This document shows positions 7,736-15,683 of a DNA stretch of 64,000 bases, in pieces. Numbering within the stretch: the first letter of the stretch is position 1; each line of letters opens with the position of its first letter. Both the position numbers and the translations under genes were made by a program. The DNA is taken from contig CAYJHQ010000003.1 in NCBI GenBank assembly GCA_964369775.1, positions 1-64,000 on the forward strand. Reading direction: 5' to 3'. The notes below the pieces were generated by a model. The model was not told where the DNA came from. It searched no databases and worked only from the letters and a program-made list of their open reading frames with translations. This stretch comes from CAUPWF01 sp964369775. GTDB lineage: Bacteria; Bacillota; Clostridia; Lachnospirales; Lachnospiraceae.

Positions 7736-8695
7736 GTGTTTGAATTTAACAAACCAAATATTGAAATTACAGAGATTTCAGATGATAAAAAATATGGGAA
7801 ATTCGTAGTAGAGCCTTTAGAGAGAGGTTATGGTACAACACTTGGTAATTCGTTAAGAAGAATCATGTTGTCATCTCTACCTGGTGCTGCTATAAGTCAA
7901 GTGAAGATTGATGGTGTGTTACACGAATTCAGTTCTATTGCAGGGGTGAAAGAGGATGTGACAGAGATTATTATCAATCTTAAGACATTGGCAATCAAAA
8001 ATACTTCAGAAACTGATGAACCAAAGACTGCATATATTGAGTTTGAAGGTGAAGGTGTTGTTACAGGAGCAGATATTCAAGTAGATCCTGATATCGAGAT
8101 CATGAATCCAGATGTTGTAATTGCAACATTAAACGGAGGAATGGATAGCAGATTGTATATGGAATTAACTATTACAAAAGGTCGTGGATATGTAAGTGCA
8201 GACAAAAACAAAAGTGAAGATTTACCAATTGGTGTAATTCCGATTGATTCGATTTACACTCCAGTTGAGCGTGTTAACTTAACAGTAGAAAATACACGTG
8301 TAGGTCAAATTACAGACTATGATAAATTGACTCTTGATGTATTTACAAATGGAACATTAGTTCCAGATGAAGTTGTGAGTTTGGCAGCTAAAGTGCTTAA
8401 TGAGCATTTGAAGTTGTTCATAGATCTTTCAGAAGTTGCACAAGCAGCAGAAGTTATGATTGAAAAAGAAGATGATGAAAAGGAAAAAGTGCTTGAAATG
8501 AGCATTGATGAATTAGAGTTATCTGTACGTTCTTACAATTGCTTGAAGAGAGCTGGAATCAACACTGTGGAGGAGTTAACAAACAGAACTCCAGAAGATA
8601 TGATGAAAGTTCGTAATCTTGGACGTAAATCATTAGAAGAAGTATTAGCGAAACTTAAAGAACTTGGATTAGAATTAAATCCAAGCGAAGAATAA
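7736..8695 (+). CDS. rpoA: DNA-directed RNA polymerase alpha subunit
   Basis: The 319-residue alpha subunit dimerises to start RNA polymerase assembly. The N-terminal domain holds GYGTTLGNSLRRIMLSSLPG (about residue 31). A flexible acidic linker with EKEDDEKEK follows at about residue 243. The C-terminal domain, with ELELSVRSYNCLKRAGI and RNLGRKSLEEV, contacts UP elements. Translation starts at GTG after AGGAGGTGC. Its placement after rpsD is standard. Confidence 0.98.
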   Translation: MFEFNKPNIEITEISDDKKYGKFVVEPLERGYGTTLGNSLRRIMLSSLPGAAISQVKIDGVLHEFSSIAGVKEDVTEIIINLKTLAIKNTSETDEPKTAYIEFEGEGVVTGADIQVDPDIEIMNPDVVIATLNGGMDSRLYMELTITKGRGYVSADKNKSEDLPIGVIPIDSIYTPVERVNLTVENTRVGQITDYDKLTLDVFTNGTLVPDEVVSLAAKVLNEHLKLFIDLSEVAQAAEVMIEKEDDEKEKVLEMSIDELELSVRSYNCLKRAGINTVEELTNRTPEDMMKVRNLGRKSLEEVLAKLKELGLELNPSEE

Positions 8696-8704
8696 AAAAG
8701 AGTG

Positions 8705-8774
8705 TGCTAACAGTAAGTCCGAAGAAGCGTGTTAGCAGCATTTAAACAGTAAGACCAAAGAGCTTGTTTAAGTG
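8705..8774 (+). promoter_or_regulatory. Two tandem hairpins with near-identical loops before rplQ
   Basis: Stem 1 is TGCTAACA (8705-8712) with TGTTAGCA (8730-8737). Stem 2 is CATTTAAACA (8739-8748) with TGTTTAAGTG (8765-8774), with one G-U pair. The stems differ in sequence, but the loops are almost the same: GTAAGTCCGAAGAAGCG and GTAAGACCAAAGAGCT. Different paired bases around a conserved loop suggest an RNA element, perhaps a protein-binding leader for rplQ. No T-run is present, so termination is unlikely. Confidence 0.7.
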
Positions 8775-8797
8775 TCAAACTAATGGAGGATAATACA

Positions 8798-9322
8798 ATG
8801 GCAAAATATAGAAAATTGGGAAGAACTTCTTCTCAAAGAAAAGCTTTAATCAGAGGACAAGTAACATCTCTGTTAAACAACGGAAGAATTATCACAACTG
8901 AAGCGAAAGCAAAAGAAATTCGTAAAGTTGCTGAAGGAATTATTGCAATGGCAGTGAAAGAGAAAGACAATTTCGAAGAAGTAACTGTAAAAGCAAAAGT
9001 TGCTAGAAAAGATAAAGATGGTAAAAGAGTTAAAGAAGTTGTAGACGGTAAGAAAGTTACTGTATATGATGAAGTTGAAAAAACAATCAAAAAAGACTCA
9101 CCATCAAGACTTCATGCAAGAAGAGAAATGTTAAAAGTTCTTTATCCTGTAAAAGAAGTAGCTGAAGGTAAGAAAAAAGCTGTAGAAGTAGATTTAGTAA
9201 ATAAAATCTTTGGAGAGATTGCACCTAAGTATGCTGATCGTAACGGTGGATACACTCGTATCGTTAAAATTGGTCTTCGTAAAGGTGATGCAGCAATGGA
9301 AGTATTACTTGAGTTAGTATAA
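8798..9322 (+). CDS. rplQ: 50S ribosomal protein L17, long form
   Basis: L17 lies near the polypeptide exit tunnel. The protein begins MAKYRKLGRTSSQRKALIRG and ends NGGYTRIVKIGLRKGDAAMEVLLELV, both typical. At 174 residues it is about 50 longer than the E. coli protein. The extra length is a lysine-rich charged insertion at about residues 55-95 and around 118-125, as in related Clostridia. The start at 8798 follows TGGAGGA; an earlier ATG at 8783 is in the leader. Confidence 0.96.
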   Translation: MAKYRKLGRTSSQRKALIRGQVTSLLNNGRIITTEAKAKEIRKVAEGIIAMAVKEKDNFEEVTVKAKVARKDKDGKRVKEVVDGKKVTVYDEVEKTIKKDSPSRLHARREMLKVLYPVKEVAEGKKKAVEVDLVNKIFGEIAPKYADRNGGYTRIVKIGLRKGDAAMEVLLELV

Positions 9323-9339
9323 TAGTTAGTATTAATAGG

Positions 9340-9373
9340 CCTGTGAGAGGAGAAATCCTTTCACAGGTTTTTT
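9340..9373 (+). terminator. Rho-independent terminator after rplQ
   Basis: CCTGTGAGAGG (9340-9350) pairs with CCTTTCACAGG (9357-9367) with one G-U pair, followed by six T residues. It closes the ribosomal super-operon and separates it from the Pho-regulated genes. Confidence 0.95.
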
Positions 9374-9405
9374 GCGTAATAGGTCATTTTTAAAATGTTA
9401 GGAAA

Positions 9406-9482
9406 CTTTACATAATCTTTACATAAATACGATTATGAATTTTACATTGATGGTGTAGACTAGTCTTTGTAAGAAATGTAAA
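9406..9482 (+). promoter_or_regulatory. Pho-box-like repeats upstream of pstS
   Basis: CTTTACATAAT (9406-9416) and CTTTACATAAA (9417-9427) are direct repeats with exact 11-base spacing, as expected for dimers of a PhoB/PhoP-type regulator. A third TTTACAT is at 9441-9447, and the inverse ATGTAAA at 9476-9482. A site for the regulator encoded at 13587 is the simple inference, giving induction under phosphate limitation. Confidence 0.75.
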
Positions 9483-9518
9483 ATATTAAATGTGATTTTA
9501 AATGAGGAGATTATTATT

Positions 9519-10427
9519 ATGAAAATGAGAAAAATTATCGCTATGTTTTCTGTAGCAGCAATGGTGGCAATGACAGCAGTTGGATGTGGTGGTTCTGATG
9601 ATACTACAACTGACGGAGAAGCAACAGAAGAAGCTTCAGGAGAAGAGTGGGATTCTACAATGGATATCACAGTTGTTTCAAGAGAAGATGGTTCAGGAAC
9701 TAGAGGAGCATTTGTAGAGCTTATGGGAGTTATGGAAGATGATGAAGACATGACTACAGTAGATGCACAAATTTCTAACAGCACATCAGTAGTAATGACT
9801 ACAGTAGCTGGCGATGAGTATGGAATCGGATATATCTCACTTGGATCTTTAGATGATTCGGTAAAAGCTGTAACAGTTGATGGAGTGGAAGCAACATCAG
9901 AGAACGTATTAAGTGGAGATTATGCAGTAGCAAGACCATTTAACATTGCTGTAAAAGAAGATGCTGATAATGCAGCAGCAGATGATTTTATCAAGTTTAT
10001 TATGAGTACAGAAGGTCAAGTAGTTGTAGAAGAGAATGGATTTATTCCTTTGACAGACGTAGCAGCTTATGAGCCAGCAACAGTATCAGGTAAAGTTGTA
10101 GTAGGTGGATCTACATCAGTTTCACCAGTAATGGAAAAATTAATGGAAGCTTACAATGAAATCAATGCAGAAGTTGAATTTGAATTACAACCATCTGGAT
10201 CATCAGCAGGTATGGAGCAAGCAGCAGCTGGAACATATGATATCGGAATGGCTTCAAGAGAAGTAAAGGATTCTGAGATTGAATCAGGACTTGTGCCTAC
10301 AGTAATCGCTCAAGACGGAATTGCAGTAGTGGTTAATAACACTAGTACAGTAGAAGATTTAACAGCAGAGCAAATTAAGAGCATCTACTTAGGAGATGTT
10401 ACTACATGGGATGAGGTAATGAACTAA
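9519..10427 (+). CDS. pstS: Phosphate-binding lipoprotein PstS, with swapped halves
   Basis: This is the extracellular substrate-binding lipoprotein of the high-affinity phosphate transporter. A signal peptide ends in the lipobox AVGC (Cys23). The 302 residues contain all PstS blocks, but in an unusual order. VVSREDGSGTRGAF and GIGYISLGSLDDSVKA, normally in the second half, come first (about residues 52-190). VVGGSTSVSPVMEKL, SSAGMEQA and DGIAVVVNNTSTVEDLT, normally N-terminal, come second. The ATG at 9519 follows GAGGAGA; pstC starts one base after the stop. Confidence 0.9.
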   Translation: MKMRKIIAMFSVAAMVAMTAVGCGGSDDTTTDGEATEEASGEEWDSTMDITVVSREDGSGTRGAFVELMGVMEDDEDMTTVDAQISNSTSVVMTTVAGDEYGIGYISLGSLDDSVKAVTVDGVEATSENVLSGDYAVARPFNIAVKEDADNAAADDFIKFIMSTEGQVVVEENGFIPLTDVAAYEPATVSGKVVVGGSTSVSPVMEKLMEAYNEINAEVEFELQPSGSSAGMEQAAAGTYDIGMASREVKDSEIESGLVPTVIAQDGIAVVVNNTSTVEDLTAEQIKSIYLGDVTTWDEVMN

Positions 10428-10428
10428 C

Positions 10429-11307
10429 ATGAAAAATAGAGCATGGACTGAAAAATTCATGCAGGGTGTGTTCCTATTAGCCGCCTGCACTTCGGTGCTG
10501 GCGGTAGCACTTATTTGCGTTTTCTTATTTGCTAACGGAATTCCTGCGATGAACGAAATTGGATTATTTGACTTTTTATCAGGTGAAACATGGAAACCAA
10601 ATAGTGATAAGTACGGTATTTTCCCAATGATTATGGGAAGTATCTATGTAACAGCAGGTGCTATTATAATAGGGGTTCCAATCGGAATTATGACATCAAT
10701 CTTTATGGCAGAGTACTGCCCTAAGAAAATTTATCGTCCATTGAAAAGTGCGATTGAATTATTGGCAGGTATACCATCAGTAGTATATGGTTTCTTTGGA
10801 CTTGTTGTAATTGTACCGATAATTAAAGATTTTGGAAGAAGTATAGGACAAGGTGGAAATGGAAGTAGCATGCTTACAGCTTCTATCCTACTTGGAATGA
10901 TGATATTGCCAACAGTAATTGGTGTTACGGAAGCAGCACTTCGTCAAGTGCCAAGACATTATTACGAAGGTTCCCTTGCACTAGGGGCAACTCATGAGAG
11001 AAGTATCTTTTGTGTAATGCTTCCAGCGGCAAAGTCGGGAGTAGTAGCAGCGATTGTACTTGGTATTGGGCGTGCAATCGGAGAGACAATGGCAGTAATC
11101 ATGGTTGCTGGGAATCAGGCGAGAATGCCAGAAGGAATATTTGATGGAGTTCGTACATTGACAGCAAATATCGTATTGGAAATGGGATATGCAACAGACT
11201 TACATAGCGAAGCCTTAATAGCAACAGGCGTGGTTCTGTTCGTGTTCATCCTTATCATCAACTTCAGCGTTGCATTACTAAAGAGAGGAGGAAAGGCGAG
11301 TGAATAG
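10429..11307 (+). CDS. pstC: Phosphate ABC transporter permease PstC
   Basis: The 292-residue permease has about six membrane helices and the binding-protein-dependent loop EAALRQVPRHYYEGSLALGATHERS (recognisable in pieces near residue 170) that docks the PstB ATPase. It pairs with PstA to form the membrane channel. It starts one base after pstS and overlaps pstA by 8 bases, so translation is coupled throughout. Confidence 0.96.
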   Translation: MKNRAWTEKFMQGVFLLAACTSVLAVALICVFLFANGIPAMNEIGLFDFLSGETWKPNSDKYGIFPMIMGSIYVTAGAIIIGVPIGIMTSIFMAEYCPKKIYRPLKSAIELLAGIPSVVYGFFGLVVIVPIIKDFGRSIGQGGNGSSMLTASILLGMMILPTVIGVTEAALRQVPRHYYEGSLALGATHERSIFCVMLPAAKSGVVAAIVLGIGRAIGETMAVIMVAGNQARMPEGIFDGVRTLTANIVLEMGYATDLHSEALIATGVVLFVFILIINFSVALLKRGGKASE

Positions 11308-12151
11308 TTCATTAAAAGCAAAGTTTAATCAATACAAGAGACATCCAGGATCGATGATTGTTATGTTACTGGTAATGTTATCATCAATAGCTACATTCGC
11401 AGTTCTAATCTTTTTAATTGCTTATATATTAATCAATGGTGTTCCTCATTTAACAGCAGATTTATTTGCATGGGAATATACATCAGATAATGCATCTTTG
11501 ATGCCAGCTCTTATTAATACATTGACGATGACTGGTCTTACATTACTAATCGCTGTACCATTTGGGATTTTTTCGGCTATATTCCTAGTAGAGTATGCGG
11601 GGAGAGGTAATAAGTTTATAGGGATTATTCGTATTACAACAGAGACCCTATCTGGAATCCCATCAATAGTATATGGATTGTTTGGGATGCTATTTTTTGT
11701 GACTACCTTAGAGTGGGGATTCTCTTTATTGGCAGGAGCTTTTACAATGTCCATTATGATTCTTCCACTTATCATGAGAACCACAGAAGAAGCGTTAAAA
11801 TCTGTTCCAGACTCATTTAGAGAGGGAAGCTTTGGATTAGGAGCAGGAAAACTTAGAACAGTATTTCGTATCGTGTTACCATCAGCAATTCCTGGTATTC
11901 TAGCTGGGGTTATATTGTCAGTAGGTCGTATTGCAGGAGAAACAGCGGCACTTATCTTTACGGCAGGGGCAGTTGCAGATATTCCTGAAAATGTAATGGG
12001 GTCAGGAAGAACATTGGCAGTACACATGTATAATTTAGCAAGTGAAGGTCTTCATATAGATCAAGCTTATGGAACAGCAGTAGTCTTATTGATTGTAGTA
12101 GTATTAATCAATACTTTATCTAGCGTAGTAGCTAGAAAGCTTACAAAATAA
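11300..12151 (+). CDS. pstA: Phosphate ABC transporter permease PstA
   Basis: The 283-residue second channel subunit has six predicted membrane helices and the coupling loop TTEEALKSVPDSFREGSFGLGAGK. It starts with GTG inside the end of pstC, after AGAGGAGG. The stop codon overlaps an ATG at 12151, the first possible start of pstB. Confidence 0.96.
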   Translation: MNSSLKAKFNQYKRHPGSMIVMLLVMLSSIATFAVLIFLIAYILINGVPHLTADLFAWEYTSDNASLMPALINTLTMTGLTLLIAVPFGIFSAIFLVEYAGRGNKFIGIIRITTETLSGIPSIVYGLFGMLFFVTTLEWGFSLLAGAFTMSIMILPLIMRTTEEALKSVPDSFREGSFGLGAGKLRTVFRIVLPSAIPGILAGVILSVGRIAGETAALIFTAGAVADIPENVMGSGRTLAVHMYNLASEGLHIDQAYGTAVVLLIVVVLINTLSSVVARKLTK

Positions 12152-12168
12152 TGGAGAGGAACAAGAAG

Positions 12169-12921
12169 ATGAGCAAAATAAGTATTAGTAACCTTGATCT
12201 GTTTTATGAAGATTTTCAAGCATTGAAAAAGGTGAACTTAGAGATAGAAGAAGGAAAGATAACTGCGTTTATCGGACCGAGTGGTTGCGGGAAGTCAACT
12301 TTATTAAAATCAATTAACAGAATGAATGATCTAGTAGCTGGATGTAGAATTGAAGGAAGTATAAAACTGGATAACGAAGATATTTTTACAGGTAATTTAG
12401 ATGTAAACCTGCTTAGAAAGAGAGTAGGAATGGTATTTCAAAAACCGAATCCATTTCCTATGAGTATCTATGATAATGTTGCATATGGACCAAGAACGCA
12501 TGGCATTCGTTCCAAAGCGAAATTAGATGATATCGTTGAAAAATCACTTCGTGATGCAGCCATCTGGGAAGAGACGAAAGATAGATTAAAGAAGAGTGCA
12601 CTTGGGATGTCAGGTGGTCAGCAGCAGAGACTTTGTATTGCTAGAGCATTAGCGGTACAGCCAGAAGTATTACTTATGGATGAGCCAACATCGGCACTAG
12701 ACCCTATCTCCACATCAAAGATAGAAGACCTTGCATTGGAATTGAAAAAAGAATATACTATAGTTATAGTTACACATAATATGCAACAAGCAGTGCGCAT
12801 CTCGGATAACACAGCATTTTTCTTATTGGGAGAAGTTGTAGAATATAATGAAACGGAAAAGTTATTCTCGATACCTTCAGATAAGAGAACAGAGGATTAT
12901 ATTACAGGGAGGTTTGGATAG
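12169..12921 (+). CDS. pstB: Phosphate ABC transporter ATP-binding protein PstB
   Basis: PstB powers phosphate import from the cytoplasmic face. Walker A GPSGCGKST, the signature SGGQQQR, Walker B LLMDEPTSALDP and the switch histidine in THNM are all intact. The 250-residue version starting at 12169 (MSKISISNLDLFYEDF) matches the family and follows GGAGAGGAAC. An ATG at 12151 overlapping the pstA stop would add six residues. phoU follows after two bases. Confidence 0.96.
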   Translation: MSKISISNLDLFYEDFQALKKVNLEIEEGKITAFIGPSGCGKSTLLKSINRMNDLVAGCRIEGSIKLDNEDIFTGNLDVNLLRKRVGMVFQKPNPFPMSIYDNVAYGPRTHGIRSKAKLDDIVEKSLRDAAIWEETKDRLKKSALGMSGGQQQRLCIARALAVQPEVLLMDEPTSALDPISTSKIEDLALELKKEYTIVIVTHNMQQAVRISDNTAFFLLGEVVEYNETEKLFSIPSDKRTEDYITGRFG

Positions 12922-12923
12922 GA

Positions 12924-13583
12924 ATGAGAAATCGATTTGACAGACAACTGGAAAAAATGAATGAACTGCTTATACAGATGGGAGAGCTGTGTGCAGAAGC
13001 AATCAGCAATACAGTAGAGGCGTTAAAAAATGATGATAGAGAATTAGCAAAGAGAATCTTTGAAGAAGATGCAGAGATCGACCAGTTAGAAAAGGATATC
13101 GAGCGCATCTGTTTAAAACTTTTGTTGCAGCAACAACCTGTGGCGAAAGATTTACGTTTGATTTCGTCTGCACTTAAGATGATTACAGATATGGAGCGTA
13201 TCGGTGATCAGACTGCAGATATTTCAGATATCATTAAATCTAGTAGCTTACAAGGAGAAAAGCCATTGGTTCGAATTACAATAATGGCAGAGAAGACTTC
13301 TAAGATGGTACGTGATAGTATTACTGCTTTCGTAAACAAAGATTTAGAATTAGCACAGCAAGTTATGAAATCAGATGAAGAAGTGGATCAATTATTTGTC
13401 GAAGTTCGTGAGAAGCTGATTAATATGATCAAAGAAGCTACAGATAAAGGACAAGAAACAATAGACCTACTAATGATTGCGAAATATTTGGAGAGAATTG
13501 GTGATCATGCAACTAATATTGCAGAGTGGGTTGAGTTCTCAATTACTGGTGTACACCATTCGCCAGATGAACATGGAGCGTAG
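12924..13583 (+). CDS. phoU: Phosphate signalling protein PhoU
   Basis: PhoU is a cytosolic helical protein linking Pst transporter activity to the PhoR-type kinase. The 219-residue product has two three-helix repeats with the metal-binding ERIGD motif in each (MERIGDQTADI and LERIGDHATNI). It lies between pstB and the two-component genes, the usual order in this group. Confidence 0.96.
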   Translation: MRNRFDRQLEKMNELLIQMGELCAEAISNTVEALKNDDRELAKRIFEEDAEIDQLEKDIERICLKLLLQQQPVAKDLRLISSALKMITDMERIGDQTADISDIIKSSSLQGEKPLVRITIMAEKTSKMVRDSITAFVNKDLELAQQVMKSDEEVDQLFVEVREKLINMIKEATDKGQETIDLLMIAKYLERIGDHATNIAEWVEFSITGVHHSPDEHGA

Positions 13584-13586
13584 AGT

Positions 13587-14270
13587 ATGATTTATTGCGT
13601 TGAAGATGATAATAATATAAGAGAGCTCGTAGTGTACACACTAGAGACAACTGGATTTTCTGCGCAAGGCTTTGAAGAAGGAGCAAGTTTTTTAAAAGCT
13701 TTGGCGCTTGAAACGCCAGAGCTTGTTTTATTAGATGTGATGCTACCAGGAGAAGATGGACTATCATTACTAAAAAAACTAAAGAATTCTACAAAGACTA
13801 AAGATATTCCAGTAATAATGGTTACGGCAAAAGGTTCAGAGTTTGATAAAGTAATGGGATTAGATAGCGGTGCGGATGATTATATCACAAAGCCATTTGG
13901 AATGATGGAATTAATCTCAAGAGTAAAAGCAGTGCTTCGAAGAGCAAATTCTATTGATAAACCTAAGAAAATTTTGACACTTGGACCGATTACGGTGGAT
14001 ATAGAAAAACATTTGGTCAGCGTATCGAATGAGGATGTAGTGCTCACTTTAAAGGAGTTTGAGTTATTAGAGCGATTAATTAAAAATCCAGGAGTAGTAG
14101 TGACGAGAGATATGCTTCTATCTGAAATTTGGGGATATGATTTTGATGGAGAGACAAGGACTATAGATGTACATGTCAGATCTCTTAGGCAAAAGCTAGG
14201 AGAGTCTGGTGACTTGATTAAGACAGTACGAGGCGTAGGATACAGAATAGGTATGGCAAATGAGGCGTAG
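13587..14270 (+). CDS. Phosphate response regulator (PhoB/PhoP type)
   Basis: An OmpR-family regulator of 227 residues. The receiver has acidic residues in CVEDDN, the phospho-acceptor Asp in LLDVMLPGEDG, Thr in MVTAK and Lys in ITKPFG. The C-terminal winged helix (about residues 130-223) contains TRDMLLSEIWGYDFDGETRT and DVHVRSLRQKLGESG. It starts 3 bases after phoU and overlaps the kinase by 11 bases. The Pho-box-like repeats before pstS are its likely target. Confidence 0.93.
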   Translation: MIYCVEDDNNIRELVVYTLETTGFSAQGFEEGASFLKALALETPELVLLDVMLPGEDGLSLLKKLKNSTKTKDIPVIMVTAKGSEFDKVMGLDSGADDYITKPFGMMELISRVKAVLRRANSIDKPKKILTLGPITVDIEKHLVSVSNEDVVLTLKEFELLERLIKNPGVVVTRDMLLSEIWGYDFDGETRTIDVHVRSLRQKLGESGDLIKTVRGVGYRIGMANEA

Positions 14271-15570
14271 AATATTAAATGGAATGACATCAACTATAGG
14301 CATAACGTTATTTATAATATGTGTCATATTTGGTGTTATTTTATATCAAGATAATATAAATGATATCCGAAAGAGTCTGCGTGATGAAGCAGAGGTGATT
14401 GCCCATGGAATCAATTGCAATCAAAATGAATACTCTGATATTATGGATGGATTTATCCATAAGTCAAGGGTGACAATAATAGCAGGAGATGGAGATCCTC
14501 TTTATGACTCTGCTTTTGATATTGAAAAGATGGAGAATCATGGAAATAGGGAAGAAGTAGTAGAGGCGATTGAATCAGGAAGTGGCGCGGATGAGCGAAC
14601 ATCAAACACGTTAGGGATTCAGATGTTTTATCATGCCATTCTGCTAGAAAACGGAGATGTCCTGAGAGTAGCATACTCTAATGAAGATGTAATAAAAGAG
14701 TTAATTGGGCTGCTTTTTGTAGGCTTAGTTGCAACCTTAGTGGTAGTTGCTATAGCAGTACTTAGGGCTAGAGTGATTACACAACGCATTATAAAGCCTA
14801 TTAATCAACTAAATGTAGAGAAGCCGATGGAAAATGAAATTTATGATGAGTTGAGGCCATTGCTTATGAAAATAGAAGAGAATAATAGAAGCCGAGAAGA
14901 GGTTGCAGAGATGAGAAAAGAGTTTTCAGCGAATGTCTCTCATGAACTTAAAACACCTCTTACATCTATCTCGGGTTATGCAGAATTGATGGAAAATGGT
15001 ATGGTGCGAAATGAAGACATTCCACGGTTTTCTGGGAAGATTCATTCAGAAGCGATTCGTTTAATAGCTCTTGTAGAAGATATTATAAAAATATCTAAAT
15101 TAGATGAGGGTAAAGTTCAGTTAGAAAAAGAGGAGATTAACCTATTCTACATGACGAGGGAAATCTGTAGTAGATTAGCTCTTCAGGCAGAGAAAAGAAG
15201 TGTGACACTAGAGATTTGCGGAGAACCAGTGAATTACTTTGGGATTAGAGCAGTTGTGGATGAGATTATCTACAATATTTGTGAAAATGCTGTAAAATAC
15301 AACAAGCAAGGTGGAAGAGTGGAAATCTGGGTAGGGAATACTCTTGAAGGCGCTAAAGTTATTGTAGGAGACACTGGAATTGGAATTCCCAAAGATGAAC
15401 AAGAACGGATCTTTGAGCGTTTTTATCGAGTGGACAAGAGCCATTCAAAAGAGACTGGTGGAACAGGTCTTGGACTATCGATCGTAAAGCACGGAGCAGA
15501 ATTGCATGGGATTCGTATAAAATTAGAAAGTGAAATGAATAAAGGAACTAAAGTTCAGTTATTATTTTAA
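14260..15570 (+). CDS. phoR: Phosphate sensor histidine kinase (PhoR type)
   Basis: The 436-residue membrane kinase has a first helix at about residues 7-27, an extracellular sensor segment to about 147 and a second helix at about 148-170. The cytoplasmic part has the H-box NVSHELKTPLTSISGY, N-box YNICENAVKYN, G1 GDTGIGIP, F-box FERFYRVDKSHS and G2 GGTGLGLSI. It is the cognate partner of the regulator it overlaps. No PAS domain is obvious between the second helix and the H-box. Confidence 0.92.
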   Translation: MRRRILNGMTSTIGITLFIICVIFGVILYQDNINDIRKSLRDEAEVIAHGINCNQNEYSDIMDGFIHKSRVTIIAGDGDPLYDSAFDIEKMENHGNREEVVEAIESGSGADERTSNTLGIQMFYHAILLENGDVLRVAYSNEDVIKELIGLLFVGLVATLVVVAIAVLRARVITQRIIKPINQLNVEKPMENEIYDELRPLLMKIEENNRSREEVAEMRKEFSANVSHELKTPLTSISGYAELMENGMVRNEDIPRFSGKIHSEAIRLIALVEDIIKISKLDEGKVQLEKEEINLFYMTREICSRLALQAEKRSVTLEICGEPVNYFGIRAVVDEIIYNICENAVKYNKQGGRVEIWVGNTLEGAKVIVGDTGIGIPKDEQERIFERFYRVDKSHSKETGGTGLGLSIVKHGAELHGIRIKLESEMNKGTKVQLLF

Positions 15571-15576
15571 TAGAAG

Positions 15577-15617
15577 AGAAAGGATTTGGCGAATGGCATG
15601 CTTATCCTTTCTTTTTT
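15577..15617 (+). terminator. Terminator after the pst-pho operon
   Basis: AGAAAGGAT (15577-15585) pairs with ATCCTTTCT (15604-15612), followed by a T-run. The 18-base loop is long but the stem is perfect. Confidence 0.85.
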
Positions 15618-15683
15618 ATATTTATAAACACTGTATTTTTATGAAATAGATGGAAATACTAGCTAATACAGGAGGTGTTATAA

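Noticed and set aside
11446..12027. 193-codon minus-strand frame inside pstA
   Set aside because: It is fully antisense to an unmistakable permease gene and has no start signals.
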